Shown piece by piece: positions 47,641-56,178 of a DNA stretch of 64,000 nucleotides. The notes under the pieces are model-generated. The model saw nothing but the letters and a program-made list of their open reading frames with translations, was not told where the DNA came from and ran no database searches. The stretch lies in the NCBI GenBank assembly GCA_002842205.1, contig PHCI01000006.1:1-64000 (forward strand), in the 5' to 3' direction. The position numbers were made by a program, and so were the translations under genes. The stretch is from Betaproteobacteria bacterium HGW-Betaproteobacteria-3 (GTDB lineage Bacteria > Pseudomonadota > Gammaproteobacteria > Burkholderiales > Burkholderiaceae_C). Position 1 is the stretch's first letter; each line of letters opens with the position of its first letter.

Positions 47641-48396
47641 CTACCGGAGGCCCGATTCAAAATGTCGGCGCACGCGCGCCAGATCGTCGGGTGTGTCCAC
47701 ACCCGGCCCCGGGGCGTGTGGCGTGACGTGCACGGCGATGCGGTGGCCATGCCACAGCGCGCGCAGCTGTTCCAGCGCTTCGATCTGCTCCAGCGGCGCG
47801 GCGGGCAAGGCGGGAAATTGCCGCAAAAAGCCGCAGCGGTAGCCGTAAATGCCGATGTGACGCAGCGGCCGCGGCGTGGGCAACGCGCCCGGGTCGGCGT
47901 CGCGCGCGTGCGGGATGGGCGCGCGGCTGAAGTAAAGCGCCATTCCGCGGGCGTCCAGCACCACCTTCACCACGTTGGGGTTGAGAAATTCGGCGGGGTC
48001 GTCGATGGCATGGGCGGCGGTGCTCATGGCGGCCTCAGGGTGGGCGTGCAACAGCCGGGCCACTTCGCCGATCAGCGCGGGCGCGATCAGCGGTTCGTCG
48101 CCCTGCACGTTGACGACGATGGCGTCGTCGGGCAGGCCCAGCAGGGTCGAGGCCTCGGCCAGCCGGTCGCTGCCCGACACATGGTTGTCCCGGGTCAGCA
48201 CGGCTTGCACGCCATGTTGCGCGCAGGCTTGCACGATGACGGCGCTGTCGGCGGCCACCACCACCCGGTCGGCACCCGCCTGCAGCGCCCGTTGCGCCAC
48301 CCGCACCACCATCGGGGCGCCGCCCAGATCGGCCAGCGGCTTGTTGGGCAACCGGGTGGAAGCCAGCCGCGCCGGGATCAGAACCGTGAAGACCAT
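47641..48396 (-). CDS. kdsB: 3-deoxy-manno-octulosonate cytidylyltransferase
   Basis: A 251-residue CMP-KDO synthetase activating KDO for lipopolysaccharide core assembly. The nucleotide-binding motif is [20 protein letters not shown] at the N-terminus, with NVQGDEPLI and [13 protein letters not shown] later. It starts 3 bp after the trm112 stop and belongs to the lipid A/KDO cluster. Confidence 0.96.
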   Translation of the reverse strand: MVFTVLIPARLASTRLPNKPLADLGGAPMVVRVAQRALQAGADRVVVAADSAVIVQACAQHGVQAVLTRDNHVSGSDRLAEASTLLGLPDDAIVVNVQGDEPLIAPALIGEVARLLHAHPEAAMSTAAHAIDDPAEFLNPNVVKVVLDARGMALYFSRAPIPHARDADPGALPTPRPLRHIGIYGYRCGFLRQFPALPAAPLEQIEALEQLRALWHGHRIAVHVTPHAPGPGVDTPDDLARVRRHFESGLR

Positions 48397-48399
48397 GGT

Positions 48400-48606
48400 T
48401 TACGCCAGTGGCGTGCGCTCGGGCAGTTTGGCGAGTTCTTCGTCGCTCAGCGTTCGGGCTTCGGCCTCCAGCAGGATCGGGATGCCGTCGCGCACCGCGT
48501 AGGCCAGGCGCGCGCTGCGCGAGACCAGTTCATGCTTGTCGCGGTCGTAGATCAGCGGGCCCTTGGTCACAGGGCACACCAGCAGTTCGAGAAGTCGGGG
48601 TTCCAT
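48400..48606 (-). CDS. Trm112 family protein
   Basis: A 68-residue YcaR/Trm112-type protein. Conserved blocks are [14 protein letters not shown] and [21 protein letters not shown]. Only the first Cys of the CPxC motif is kept (CPVT), so zinc binding is unlikely in this lineage. In eukaryotes and archaea Trm112 activates methyltransferases; the bacterial role is not settled. Encoded between lpxK and kdsB. Confidence 0.92.
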   Translation of the reverse strand: MEPRLLELLVCPVTKGPLIYDRDKHELVSRSARLAYAVRDGIPILLEAEARTLSDEELAKLPERTPLA

Positions 48607-48619
48607 GCGGCGGGCTCGG

Positions 48620-49669
48620 TCAGTGTCGATGATCGGATGATAGCCGTGCGTCCAGCCGCGAATCGAACGACGCGAGGAAGTCCGGATCGGGTTCGAACAC
48701 CAGCGGCACGGCCCATGCGTCGGGCCGGTGGCGCCACAGCTTGAGGGCGTCTTTTTCGGTACAAATCAGGGGGTAGCCCCTGTCATATGGCGATTCATAG
48801 CTCTTGAAATCATAGTGATCAGGCAGTGCCTGGGTGTGGGCAAGCGTCAGGCCCAGGGCGCGCAGCATGTGAAAGAAGCCGTCCGGCCGGGCGATGCCCG
48901 CCACCGCGACCACCGGCCCCTGCGCGGCCAGCGCGGTCAGGGGGATGCGGCTGTCATCGGCCCGCACGGCGTCGTGTGCCAGCGTGCGGTGCATGTCGTA
49001 GCGGCCTTGCACGGCATACACCTCGCGGGCGACGGCCAGGCGGGCTGCTTGGGTGAGTTCGTCGCTTTGCAACACCCAGGTGGCCGAGCTGCCGCGCTCG
49101 CGCAGTGGTCCGGCGGGCAGCAGCAGGCTGTTGCCCACGCCCCGGGCGTCGAACACGCAGACGGTCAGGTCGCGCTGCAGTGCATGGTGTTGCAGGCCGT
49201 CGTCGCTGAGCAGCACCTGCGTTTGCGGGTAGGCTGCCAACAGCGCGCGGCCCGCTTCGGCGCGGCGGCGCGCCACAAACACCGGCACGCCGCCGCGCCG
49301 GGCCAGCAGCAGTGGTTCGTCGCCCACAGCGTGGACGTCGCTGTCGGGGGTGACTTCCACGGGCGCATCGTCCGCGCCGAGGGTGCGGCCGTAGCCGCGC
49401 GACACCACGCCGACGCGGATGCCGCGCGCGCGCAGGTGGGTGGCCAGGGCCAGCACCACCGGCGTCTTGCCGCCGCCACCGGCCACCACATTGCCCACGA
49501 CCACCACCGGCACCGGCAGCCGCGCGGCCCGGCGCAGCCCCAGGGCATAAACGCCGCGGTGCAGCATGGTCAGCAGGCCGTAAAGCAGGGAGAGTGGCCA
49601 CAGCAGCCAGGCTTGGGTGCCGCGACGGTCCCAGCCGCGGACCGCCCACTGCGCCAGGCGCTGCCGCAT
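48620..49669 (-). CDS. lpxK: tetraacyldisaccharide 4'-kinase
   Basis: A 349-residue LpxK that phosphorylates the lipid A disaccharide precursor at the inner membrane. The P-loop is [12 protein letters not shown], with [15 protein letters not shown] and the [10 protein letters not shown] block near the C-terminus. Just before that block, residues about 286-301 ([14 protein letters not shown]) are translated from a dispersed repeat, extending the variable segment between DH and the TEKDA motif. The start is ATG 49669, 4 bp after exbD. Confidence 0.95.
   Translation of the reverse strand: MRQRLAQWAVRGWDRRGTQAWLLWPLSLLYGLLTMLHRGVYALGLRRAARLPVPVVVVGNVVAGGGGKTPVVLALATHLRARGIRVGVVSRGYGRTLGADDAPVEVTPDSDVHAVGDEPLLLARRGGVPVFVARRRAEAGRALLAAYPQTQVLLSDDGLQHHALQRDLTVCVFDARGVGNSLLLPAGPLRERGSSATWVLQSDELTQAARLAVAREVYAVQGRYDMHRTLAHDAVRADDSRIPLTALAAQGPVVAVAGIARPDGFFHMLRALGLTLAHTQALPDHYDFKSYESPYDRGYPLICTEKDALKLWRHRPDAWAVPLVFEPDPDFLASFDSRLDARLSSDHRH
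48765..48812 (-). repeat. dispersed ~45-bp repeat variant, copy 9 (inside lpxK)
   Basis: On the minus strand reads TCAAGAGCTATGAATCGCCA then TATGACAGGGGCTACCCC. It shares the AGCTAT core and the TGACA-GGGGCTA block with copy 5, and is in frame with lpxK. Confidence 0.6.
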
Positions 49670-49673
49670 GGGC

Positions 49674-50102
49674 TCAGCGCTTGCCGGCCTGGGCCGACGA
49701 CTGCGTGGCAAAGGTGATCTGGGTCAGGCCCGAGCGGCGTGCGGCTTCCATGACGGTGATGACCGACTGGTGCGCGGCATTGGCGTCGGCGCTGATGATG
49801 ATGGTGGAATCCTTGCCTGCCTTGGCGGCTTCCACCAGGGCCTGGGCCACGGCTTCGACCGAGCGGCCCGACACCGGTGTGCGGTTCACCGAATACTGGC
49901 CGTCGGCGCTGACCGCCACGATCACCTCCTTGGGGTAATCGCGCTGGGCATCGGCGTCGGCCACCGGCAGCTTGAGCTGCAGCTCGGTGAACTTGCTGTA
50001 GGTGGTGGTCAGCATCAGGAAGATCAGGATCACCAACAGCACGTCGATGAACGGAATCAGGTTGATCTCGGGCTCGTCCCGGCTGCGCGGACGGAAATTC
50101 AT
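49674..50102 (-). CDS. exbD: ExbD/TolR family biopolymer transport protein
   Basis: A 142-residue protein with one N-terminal membrane helix (about 15-35) carrying the essential Asp in EINLIPFIDVLLVILIF, and a periplasmic domain. With ExbB it converts proton motive force into work for a TonB- or TolA-type partner, which is not encoded nearby. ATG 50102 gives the family N-terminus; the frame continues to 50210 through repeat sequence. Confidence 0.93.
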   Translation of the reverse strand: MNFRPRSRDEPEINLIPFIDVLLVILIFLMLTTTYSKFTELQLKLPVADADAQRDYPKEVIVAVSADGQYSVNRTPVSGRSVEAVAQALVEAAKAGKDSTIIISADANAAHQSVITVMEAARRSGLTQITFATQSSAQAGKR

Positions 50103-50164
50103 GGGCGCGCTCCGTGTGCGACCAACAATGTGACCCGCGTGGGGGCCACCGGCCGCCGCGCCGG

Positions 50165-50232
50165 GCCGCCCCAAGCCAGGCCAGCCCCCCCGGGGGGCAG
50201 CGAACCACACGAAGTGGGGAGCGTGGGGGCCA
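50165..50232. repeat. GC-rich intergenic repeat
   Basis: Contains CCCCCCCGGGGGGC (50186-50199) followed by AGCGAACCACACGAAGTGGGGAGCGTGGGGGCC (described by its ends). It lies between exbB and exbD and contains the CCCCGGGG palindrome. I associate this kind of sequence with dispersed intergenic elements of Comamonadaceae; only one copy is seen in this window. Confidence 0.5.
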
Positions 50233-50235
50233 TGT

Positions 50236-50877
50236 TCACCGCTTCAACGCCAGCAAATGGCGCGCGAATTTGTCGGCCGCCAGCTCAAGCGTCAGCAGGT
50301 AGGCGTCAACCCGGGCGCGGAAGTAGCGCCAGAAGATCAGCGCCGGAATGGCCACGATCAACCCGAACGCGGTGTTGTAGAGCGCCACCGAAATGCCGTG
50401 CGCGAGTTGCGCCGGATTGCCGCTGCCGACCGCCGATCCGGCCAGGCCGCTGGGCGACTGCGAACCGAAAATTTCGATCATGCCGATCACCGTGCCCAAC
50501 AGGCCCAGCAGCGGCGCGGCCGAGGCAATGGTGGCCAGTGCAGACAAGTAGCGCTCCAGCCGGTGAGCCACCTTACGGCCGGTGCCCTCCATGGTGGCGC
50601 GCAGATCGGCCTCGCTGCAACGCGCATTGGTGTTGAGCGCTCGAAACCCGCTGGCCAGCACTTCGCCCAGGGCGGAATTCTGTTCAAGCTGGGTGACCAC
50701 ATCCGGCCCGGGCACGGCACTGCGCGAGACCGTGATGGCCTCGTCGAGCAGCTTGGGCGGCGCGATTTTGGCGGTTTTGAGGCTGATGAAACGCTCGATG
50801 ATGAGTGCCAACGCAATCACGGAGCAGGCGACCAGAGGCCAGATCGGCCAGCCTGCGGCTTGTATGATCGAAAACAA
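50236..50877 (-). CDS. exbB: MotA/TolQ/ExbB proton channel family protein
   Basis: A 213-residue inner-membrane protein with three predicted helices (about 10-30, 115-140 and 160-185). The conserved block is LSALATIASAAPLLGLLGTVIGMI and ALYNTAFGLIVAIPALIFWRYF. It forms the proton channel with ExbD. First gene of the exbB-exbD-lpxK-trm112-kdsB transcription unit. Confidence 0.93.
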   Translation of the reverse strand: MFSIIQAAGWPIWPLVACSVIALALIIERFISLKTAKIAPPKLLDEAITVSRSAVPGPDVVTQLEQNSALGEVLASGFRALNTNARCSEADLRATMEGTGRKVAHRLERYLSALATIASAAPLLGLLGTVIGMIEIFGSQSPSGLAGSAVGSGNPAQLAHGISVALYNTAFGLIVAIPALIFWRYFRARVDAYLLTLELAADKFARHLLALKR

Positions 50878-51232
50878 TAGGGTCTCCGCTTGAAAAATGC
50901 GTGTCGTACAGGGGGTCGGTGCGATTATGGCCTACCCTTTGTGCCGTGCCGGCGACCCGCGGTTGCGGTGGCGCGCAACGTGGCCTGCACACCACCATCG
51001 GACGCAAAACGCGCGGCCAACGACGCACAGAATCTGTGGATAACTTTGTGAAGAACTGCCACTGCACACCGTCGCAAGCCACGCCCAGCAACGCGAATGA
51101 CAAAACGATGACATTTTGAGCAGAAAAAACTTCTTTATATTCAATGACTTGCAATGAATTTCCGTCGTTTGCCAAGAGCCCGTCCACACCGTGTGGGCTT
51201 CGGCCGACCTGTGTGCAGTTGGGGTGCTGCCG
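50878..51232. other. divergent intergenic region between exbB and xseA
   Basis: About 355 bp without a supportable gene. It contains a perfect DnaA-box-type sequence TGTGGATAA (51035-51043) and an AT-rich stretch (51085-51155) that is a good place for the exbB promoter. No cluster of DnaA boxes or replication genes is present, so it is not an origin. The xseA frame is open from 51191 (GTG), but ATG 51233/51236 is the likely start. Confidence 0.5.
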
Positions 51233-52585
51233 ATGATGTCGGCGGGTGAAGGCGGTGGTGCGCCCCCGGCCGAGCTGGCGGGTCGCGGACGTGCGGCACC
51301 CCGGGTCTGGGACGTGGGCGCCTTGTGCCGCGCCGTCGCCGATGCACTGGAGGCGCGGTTCAATCCGGTCACGGTCCGCGGTGAGCTGACCGGCTTTTCC
51401 CGCGCCGGCAGCGGCCACTGCTATTTCTCCATCAAGGACGCCCAGGGCCAGCTGCGCTGCGCGATGTTCCGGCGGGCCGCCAGCCTGCTTGATTTTTCAC
51501 CGCGCGACGGCGAACTGGTGGAGCTGCGCGGCCGGCTGGGTGTGTACGAGGCGCGCGGCGACCTGCAACTGATCGTCGAAAGCATGAGCCGCGCCGGGCA
51601 GGGCGCGTTGTTCGAGCAGTTCCTGCGCCTCAAAGCCCAGCTGGAGGCCGAGGGCCTGTTTGACGCCGCGCGCAAGCGGGCGCTGCCGGCCATGCCCCGC
51701 GGCATCGGGCTTGTGACCTCGATGGGCGCTGCGGCGCTGCACGACGTGCTGAGCGCGCTGCAACGGCGCGTGCCGCACATCCCGGTGGTGCTGTCAGCGG
51801 CGCCGGTGCAAGGGGCCGACGCACCGGCGGCGCTGGTGCGGGCGCTGCAAAGCCTGTACCGGCTGGCCACACCGGACCGCGCCGGTGCCACGGCATCACC
51901 TCCGATCGACCTGATCCTGCTGGTGCGCGGGGGTGGCTCGATCGAAGACCTCTGGGCCTTCAACGACGAAACCCTGGCCCGCACGGTGGCGGCCAGCCCG
52001 GTGCCGGTGGTCTGCGGTGTCGGGCACGAAACCGACTTCACCATCGCCGATTTCGTGGCGGACCTGCGCGCGCCCACGCCCACCGCCGCCGCCGAACTGG
52101 CCGCACAGCCGCAATCGGTCTGGCACGGTGCGCTGGACCTGATGCAGGCGCGGCTCGGGGATGCGCTGGCGCGCCAACTCGACCACCAGGCCCAGCGTCT
52201 GGACGACGCCCAACAACGGCTGGGGCGGCCGTCGGGCCTGCTGGCGCGGCAGCGGCTGGTGCTGCAACGCCATGCGCAGTCGCTGTTTCACGCCACGCGT
52301 GCCGCCGTGCAGATGCAGCGCAACCGGCTGGGGCGCCAGGACGAGGCCTTGCCGATGCAGACCCGGCAGGCGGTGCTGCGCGCCCGGGAGCGGCTGGCCC
52401 GGGCCGACCTGCGCCTGCAGCTGCTCGACCCCGCGCTGGTGCTGCAGCGCGGCTACGCCTGGCTGACCGATGAGCACGGGCAAGCCGTGACCCGGCGCGC
52501 GCAAACCCGCGTGGGGCAAGCCCTCACGGCAACCCTTGCCGACGGCGAGGTTGATCTGGCCGTGGCTCCGCGCCGACTGATTTAG
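51233..52585 (+). CDS. xseA: exodeoxyribonuclease VII large subunit
   Basis: A 450-residue XseA. An N-terminal OB-fold (about 30-115, [22 protein letters not shown]) is followed by the catalytic domain with [37 protein letters not shown] and [28 protein letters not shown], and by a C-terminal coiled coil. With XseB (not in the window) it degrades single-stranded DNA in both directions. It lies upstream of sodB by 49 bp. Confidence 0.95.
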   Translation: MMSAGEGGGAPPAELAGRGRAAPRVWDVGALCRAVADALEARFNPVTVRGELTGFSRAGSGHCYFSIKDAQGQLRCAMFRRAASLLDFSPRDGELVELRGRLGVYEARGDLQLIVESMSRAGQGALFEQFLRLKAQLEAEGLFDAARKRALPAMPRGIGLVTSMGAAALHDVLSALQRRVPHIPVVLSAAPVQGADAPAALVRALQSLYRLATPDRAGATASPPIDLILLVRGGGSIEDLWAFNDETLARTVAASPVPVVCGVGHETDFTIADFVADLRAPTPTAAAELAAQPQSVWHGALDLMQARLGDALARQLDHQAQRLDDAQQRLGRPSGLLARQRLVLQRHAQSLFHATRAAVQMQRNRLGRQDEALPMQTRQAVLRARERLARADLRLQLLDPALVLQRGYAWLTDEHGQAVTRRAQTRVGQALTATLADGEVDLAVAPRRLI

Positions 52586-52634
52586 TTCCTACAATCGGCG
52601 GTTTCGACCATCCACCACAAGAGGACATCCCACC

Positions 52635-53216
52635 ATGGAACACACCCTGCCTGCACTGCCCTATGCCCTGGACGCCCTGGCGCCGCATTACTCCCGGGAA
52701 ACGCTGGAATTCCACCATGGCAAGCACCACAACGCCTATGTGGTCAACCTCAACAACCTGCAAAAAGGCACCGAATTCGAAAACCTGGACCTGGAGTCCA
52801 TCGTCAAAAAAGCCAGCGGCGGCATCTACAACAACGCCGCGCAGATCTGGAACCACACCTTTTTCTGGAACTGCATGAAGCCCGCAGGTGGCGGCGAGCC
52901 CTCGGGCGCGCTGGCCGCAGCCATCAACGCCAAATGGGGCAGCTATGCCGCGTTCAAGGAAGCCTTCGTCAAGAGCGCCGTGGGCAACTTCGGCTCGGGC
53001 TGGACCTGGCTGGTGAAAAAGGCCGACGGCTCGGTCGACATCGTCAACATGGGCGCCGCCGGCACGCCACTGACCACCGCTGACAAGGCCCTGCTGACCG
53101 TGGACGTGTGGGAGCACGCCTACTACATCGACTACCGCAACGCACGCCCGAAGTTTGTCGAGACCTTCCTTGACAAGCTGGTGAACTGGGGTTTTGCCGA
53201 AAAGAACTTCGCCTGA
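52635..53216 (+). CDS. sodB: iron superoxide dismutase
   Basis: A 193-residue Fe/Mn-type superoxide dismutase. Metal ligands are His27, His74, Asp157 and His161, and Gln70 (AAQIWNH) is the Fe-type signature. It is cytoplasmic and removes superoxide. A strong intrinsic terminator follows the stop. Confidence 0.96.
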   Translation: MEHTLPALPYALDALAPHYSRETLEFHHGKHHNAYVVNLNNLQKGTEFENLDLESIVKKASGGIYNNAAQIWNHTFFWNCMKPAGGGEPSGALAAAINAKWGSYAAFKEAFVKSAVGNFGSGWTWLVKKADGSVDIVNMGAAGTPLTTADKALLTVDVWEHAYYIDYRNARPKFVETFLDKLVNWGFAEKNFA

Positions 53217-53236
53217 GCGGTTTTCTGCGCCCCATG

Positions 53237-53264
53237 AAAAAACCGGCCTGGCGCCGGTTTTTTT
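53237..53264 (+). terminator. intrinsic terminator after sodB
   Basis: Stem AAAAAACCGGC / GCCGGTTTTTT (53237-53247 and 53253-53263) around a 5-base loop, ending in seven T. The A-tract on the 5' side makes it potentially bidirectional. Confidence 0.88.
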
Positions 53265-53279
53265 AACGAAAATCGGGTT

Positions 53280-53330
53280 GAGCCCCCGTCAAATGGATAT
53301 AGTTTGCTATTTTATTAATAGTATTTGAGC
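53280..53330 (-). repeat. dispersed ~45-bp repeat, copy 10
   Basis: On the minus strand reads TAATAAAATAGCAAACTATA then TCCATTTGACGGGGGCTCA, a good family member. It lies between the sodB terminator and the DUF192 gene stop. Confidence 0.75.
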
Positions 53331-53334
53331 GCCA

Positions 53335-53802
53335 TCAGGGGCGCGTCTCGAACGGCTTGCCACCGAGCCTGAAGCCTGCCTTGAGGTTCTTTTTGGCAAA
53401 CCAGCCCTGGTTCATTTCCAGCACGTAGCGCACCGGACGGGTGGAGCAGTGCGAATCCGTGGTTTGCGGCTTCATGTCGACCAGGTTGACGATGGTGCCA
53501 TCGTCGGCGACAAAGGCGGCGGTCAGGGGCAGCAGGGTGTTTTTCATCCAGAAGCACTGGGTGGACGGCTGCTCGAACACAAACAGCATGCCTTCGTGCT
53601 GCGGCATTTCCTTGCGCCACATCAGCCCGATCTGCCGCTGCTCGGGCGTGAGCGCGAGTTGGGCGTCGATCTGGTGCATGCCGGCGCTCAGCCGGGTGCG
53701 CTCCAGACCGAGTTGCGGTTCGCCCGTGGTCTGGGCCTGCACGGCGCCCGTCGCGATCAGGACCAGGGGCAGCAGGCGGCGGAATGCAGGGAGCATGCGC
53801 AT
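53335..53802 (-). CDS. DUF192 family exported protein
   Basis: A 155-residue protein with a signal peptide (about 1-23, ...TGAVQAQ) and a DUF192 domain: LTPEQRQIGLMWRKEMPQHEGMLFVF, CFWMKNTLLPLTAAFV and VRYVLEMNQGWFAKKNLKAG. DUF192 is a small beta-barrel of unknown function, usually periplasmic. ATG 53802 was chosen; the frame continues to 53892 through terminator sequence. Confidence 0.9.
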   Translation of the reverse strand: MRMLPAFRRLLPLVLIATGAVQAQTTGEPQLGLERTRLSAGMHQIDAQLALTPEQRQIGLMWRKEMPQHEGMLFVFEQPSTQCFWMKNTLLPLTAAFVADDGTIVNLVDMKPQTTDSHCSTRPVRYVLEMNQGWFAKKNLKAGFRLGGKPFETRP

Positions 53803-53869
53803 GGAAAACAGTCTTTCAGGTAGGAAGCGGTGGGGCCGATGCGGGCGCGATTTTGTGGGAGCACCAACA

Positions 53870-53895
53870 AAAATGCCCGCCGAAGCGGGCATTTT
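53870..53895 (-). terminator. intrinsic terminator of the NPCAAKA-repeat gene
   Basis: Stem AAAATGCCCGC / GCGGGCATTTT (53870-53880 and 53885-53895), 4-base loop, with TTTTTGTTGG following on the minus strand. Placed 23 bp after the stop of the gene at 53919-54176. Confidence 0.88.
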
Positions 53896-53918
53896 GACGC
53901 AAAGTCAAAAGGGCCGGA

Positions 53919-54176
53919 TCAGGCCTTTTTGTCTTCAGCCTTCTTGACAGCCTTGGCCTTCTTGGCCTTCTTGGCAGCCTTTTTCTCGGCGGGAGCCTTG
54001 GCAGCGCAAGGGTTGGCAGCAGCGGCCGGGGCCTTGGCAGCGCAGGGGTTGGCGGCAGCGGCCTTGGCAGCCGGAGCAGCCTTGGCAGCGCAGGGGTTGG
54101 CGGCAGGCGCGGCAGCTTGGGCGAAAGCACCAGCGGCAAACAGACCAGCGATCATGGTAGCGAGGATTTTGTTCAT
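53919..54176 (-). CDS. small exported Ala/Lys-rich protein with NPCAAKA repeats
   Basis: An 85-residue protein: signal peptide (1-19, MNKILATMIAGLFAAGAFAQ), then three copies of (A)ANPCAAKA (about residues 26-33, 42-49 and 54-61), each with one Cys, then a Lys/Ala tail (KKAAKKAKKAKAVKKAEDKK). Regularly spaced single Cys residues in an exported protein suggest metal or thiol chemistry, and the cationic tail suggests binding to an anionic surface; both are guesses. It has its own terminator and is divergent from icd. Confidence 0.75.
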   Translation of the reverse strand: MNKILATMIAGLFAAGAFAQAAAPAANPCAAKAAPAAKAAAANPCAAKAPAAAANPCAAKAPAEKKAAKKAKKAKAVKKAEDKKA

Positions 54177-54358
54177 GTCAGATTCCTGATTAACGTTACT
54201 TTGGAAAATCCCACCCGATTTCGGGCAGGTGCATCCGTAACGAAGGCCGATTCAAGGCGGTTGACACGGATTGCAGTTTTTTTTGAAGCTAGAATCAAAA
54301 GGCTTGATCTGAACTGTTCAGCCGAACCCCCTTCTGCCCCCTCGGAGATCGAATCCCC

Positions 54359-55612
54359 ATGTACCAACACATCAAAGTGCCCGCTGCGGGCCAGAAAATC
54401 ACCGTCAACGCGGACATGTCACTGAATGTTCCCGACCAGCCGATCATTCCCTTCATCGAAGGCGACGGCACCGGGTTGGACATCACGCCGGTGATGCTCA
54501 AGGTGGTCGATGCGGCGGTGGCCAAGGCTTACGGCGGCAAGCGCCAGATCCACTGGATGGAGGTGTACGCGGGCGAAAAATCCACCAAGGTGTATGGCCC
54601 GGACGTCTGGTTGCCCGAAGAAACCCTCAAGGTGCTGCGCGAGTACGTGGTGTCGATCAAGGGCCCGTTGACCACGCCCGTGGGCGGTGGCATCCGCTCG
54701 CTCAATGTGGCCCTGCGCCAGGAGCTCGACCTGTACGTCTGCCTGCGCCCGGTGCAGTATTTCAAGGGCGTGCCTTCGCCGGTCAAGGAGCCGCAAAAGA
54801 CCCACATGGTGATCTTCCGCGAGAACTCGGAAGACATTTACGCCGGCATCGAATTCGAGTCGGGCAGCGACAAGGCCAAAAAGATCATCAAGTTCCTGCA
54901 GGACGAAATGGGCGTCAAGAAGATCCGTTTCCCCAACACGTCAGGCATTGGCATCAAGCCGGTGTCGATCGAAGGCACCGAGCGCCTGGTGCGCAAGGCC
55001 ATCCAATACGCCATTGACAATGACAAGCCCAGCGTGACCATCGTGCACAAGGGCAACATCATGAAGTTCACCGAAGGCGGCTTCCGCGACTGGGCGTACG
55101 CCCTGGCGCAAAAGGAGTTTGGTGCCGAACTGATCGACGGCGGCCCGTGGTGCAAGTTCAAGAACCCGAAGACCGGCAAGGACATCGTCATCAAGGATGT
55201 GATTGCCGACGCCTTCCTGCAGCAGATTCTGCTGCGTCCGGCCGAATACTCGGTGGTGGCCACGCTGAACCTCAATGGCGACTACATTTCCGACGCGCTG
55301 GCCGCCCAGGTGGGCGGCATCGGCATTGCCCCGGGCGCCAACATGTCCGACTCGGTGGCCTGCTTTGAAGCCACCCACGGCACCGCGCCCAAATATGCAG
55401 GCAAGGACTACGTGAACCCGGGCTCGGAAATCCTGTCTGCCGAAATGATGCTGCGCCACATGGGCTGGGTCGAAGCGGCCGACCTGATCATCAGCTCGAT
55501 GGAGAAATCCATCCTCAGCAAGAAAGTCACCTACGACTTTGCCCGCCTGATGGACGGCGCGACCCAGGTCAGCTGCTCGGGTTTTGGCCAGGTCATGATC
55601 GACCACATGTAA
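54359..55612 (+). CDS. icd: NADP-dependent isocitrate dehydrogenase
   Basis: A 417-residue homodimeric-type isocitrate dehydrogenase of the TCA cycle, making 2-oxoglutarate. The substrate loop [18 protein letters not shown] holds Ser114, the residue phosphorylated by AceK in E. coli. [27 protein letters not shown]-like [15 protein letters not shown] and [19 protein letters not shown] are all conserved. Followed by an intrinsic terminator. Confidence 0.97.
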   Translation: MYQHIKVPAAGQKITVNADMSLNVPDQPIIPFIEGDGTGLDITPVMLKVVDAAVAKAYGGKRQIHWMEVYAGEKSTKVYGPDVWLPEETLKVLREYVVSIKGPLTTPVGGGIRSLNVALRQELDLYVCLRPVQYFKGVPSPVKEPQKTHMVIFRENSEDIYAGIEFESGSDKAKKIIKFLQDEMGVKKIRFPNTSGIGIKPVSIEGTERLVRKAIQYAIDNDKPSVTIVHKGNIMKFTEGGFRDWAYALAQKEFGAELIDGGPWCKFKNPKTGKDIVIKDVIADAFLQQILLRPAEYSVVATLNLNGDYISDALAAQVGGIGIAPGANMSDSVACFEATHGTAPKYAGKDYVNPGSEILSAEMMLRHMGWVEAADLIISSMEKSILSKKVTYDFARLMDGATQVSCSGFGQVMIDHM

Positions 55613-55658
55613 GCCGCCGGGAGTGCACTGGCCACGTGGCCGGTGGCATGGCCCCGAC

Positions 55659-55690
55659 AAGCCGCCCGCGTCCGCGCTGGCGGCTTTTTT
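55659..55690 (+). terminator. intrinsic terminator after icd
   Basis: Stem AAGCCGCC (55659-55666) / GGCGGCTT (55679-55686) with a 12-base loop, followed by TTTTTT. Confidence 0.8.
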
Positions 55691-55766
55691 GTTGCGCGTG
55701 CGTGACGGATTTCGGGGCATGTCGGCGCGCCCATGCGGCAGCCCTGGCGGCTCGATAGAATGGCCC

Positions 55767-56120
55767 ATGGCTTCCGATATTCCGTCCAAACCCGTTGACC
55801 CCAAACTGCCGTCCCGCGACGTCGGGGATTCGGTGGTGCTGGAGCGGCGGACCCAGCGCACCAAGCCGCCGCAGATGTACCAGGTCGTCATGCTGAACGA
55901 CGACTACACGCCCATGGAGTTCGTGGTGGCGGTGATCCAGGAGTTTTTCAGCAAGGACCGCGAAACCGCGACCCAGATCATGCTCAAAATTCACCTCGAC
56001 GGTAAGGGGATTTGCGGGGTGTATTCCCGCGATGTTGCGGCCACGAAGGTCGATCAGGTCCTGGAAGCGGCAAAAAAGGCCGGTCATCCGCTCCAATGCG
56101 TGAGCGAGCCTGTTGAATAA
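55767..56120 (+). CDS. clpS: ATP-dependent Clp protease adaptor ClpS
   Basis: A 117-residue N-recognin that delivers N-degron substrates to ClpAP. The binding-pocket region is [17 protein letters not shown], with [24 protein letters not shown] 55767 starts the family N-terminus; the frame is open upstream to 55623 through the icd terminator. It is 58 bp upstream of clpA, forming the usual clpSA unit. Confidence 0.96.
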   Translation: MASDIPSKPVDPKLPSRDVGDSVVLERRTQRTKPPQMYQVVMLNDDYTPMEFVVAVIQEFFSKDRETATQIMLKIHLDGKGICGVYSRDVAATKVDQVLEAAKKAGHPLQCVSEPVE

Positions 56121-56178
56121 TCCGCAGAACGACCGAAATACAGTCATCATTACGGACAAGCAAGGCGAAGGAAATCAC

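Noticed and set aside
53919-54176. histone H1-like DNA-binding protein
   Set aside because: The Lys/Ala tail suggested it, but the signal peptide and Cys repeats argue for an exported protein.
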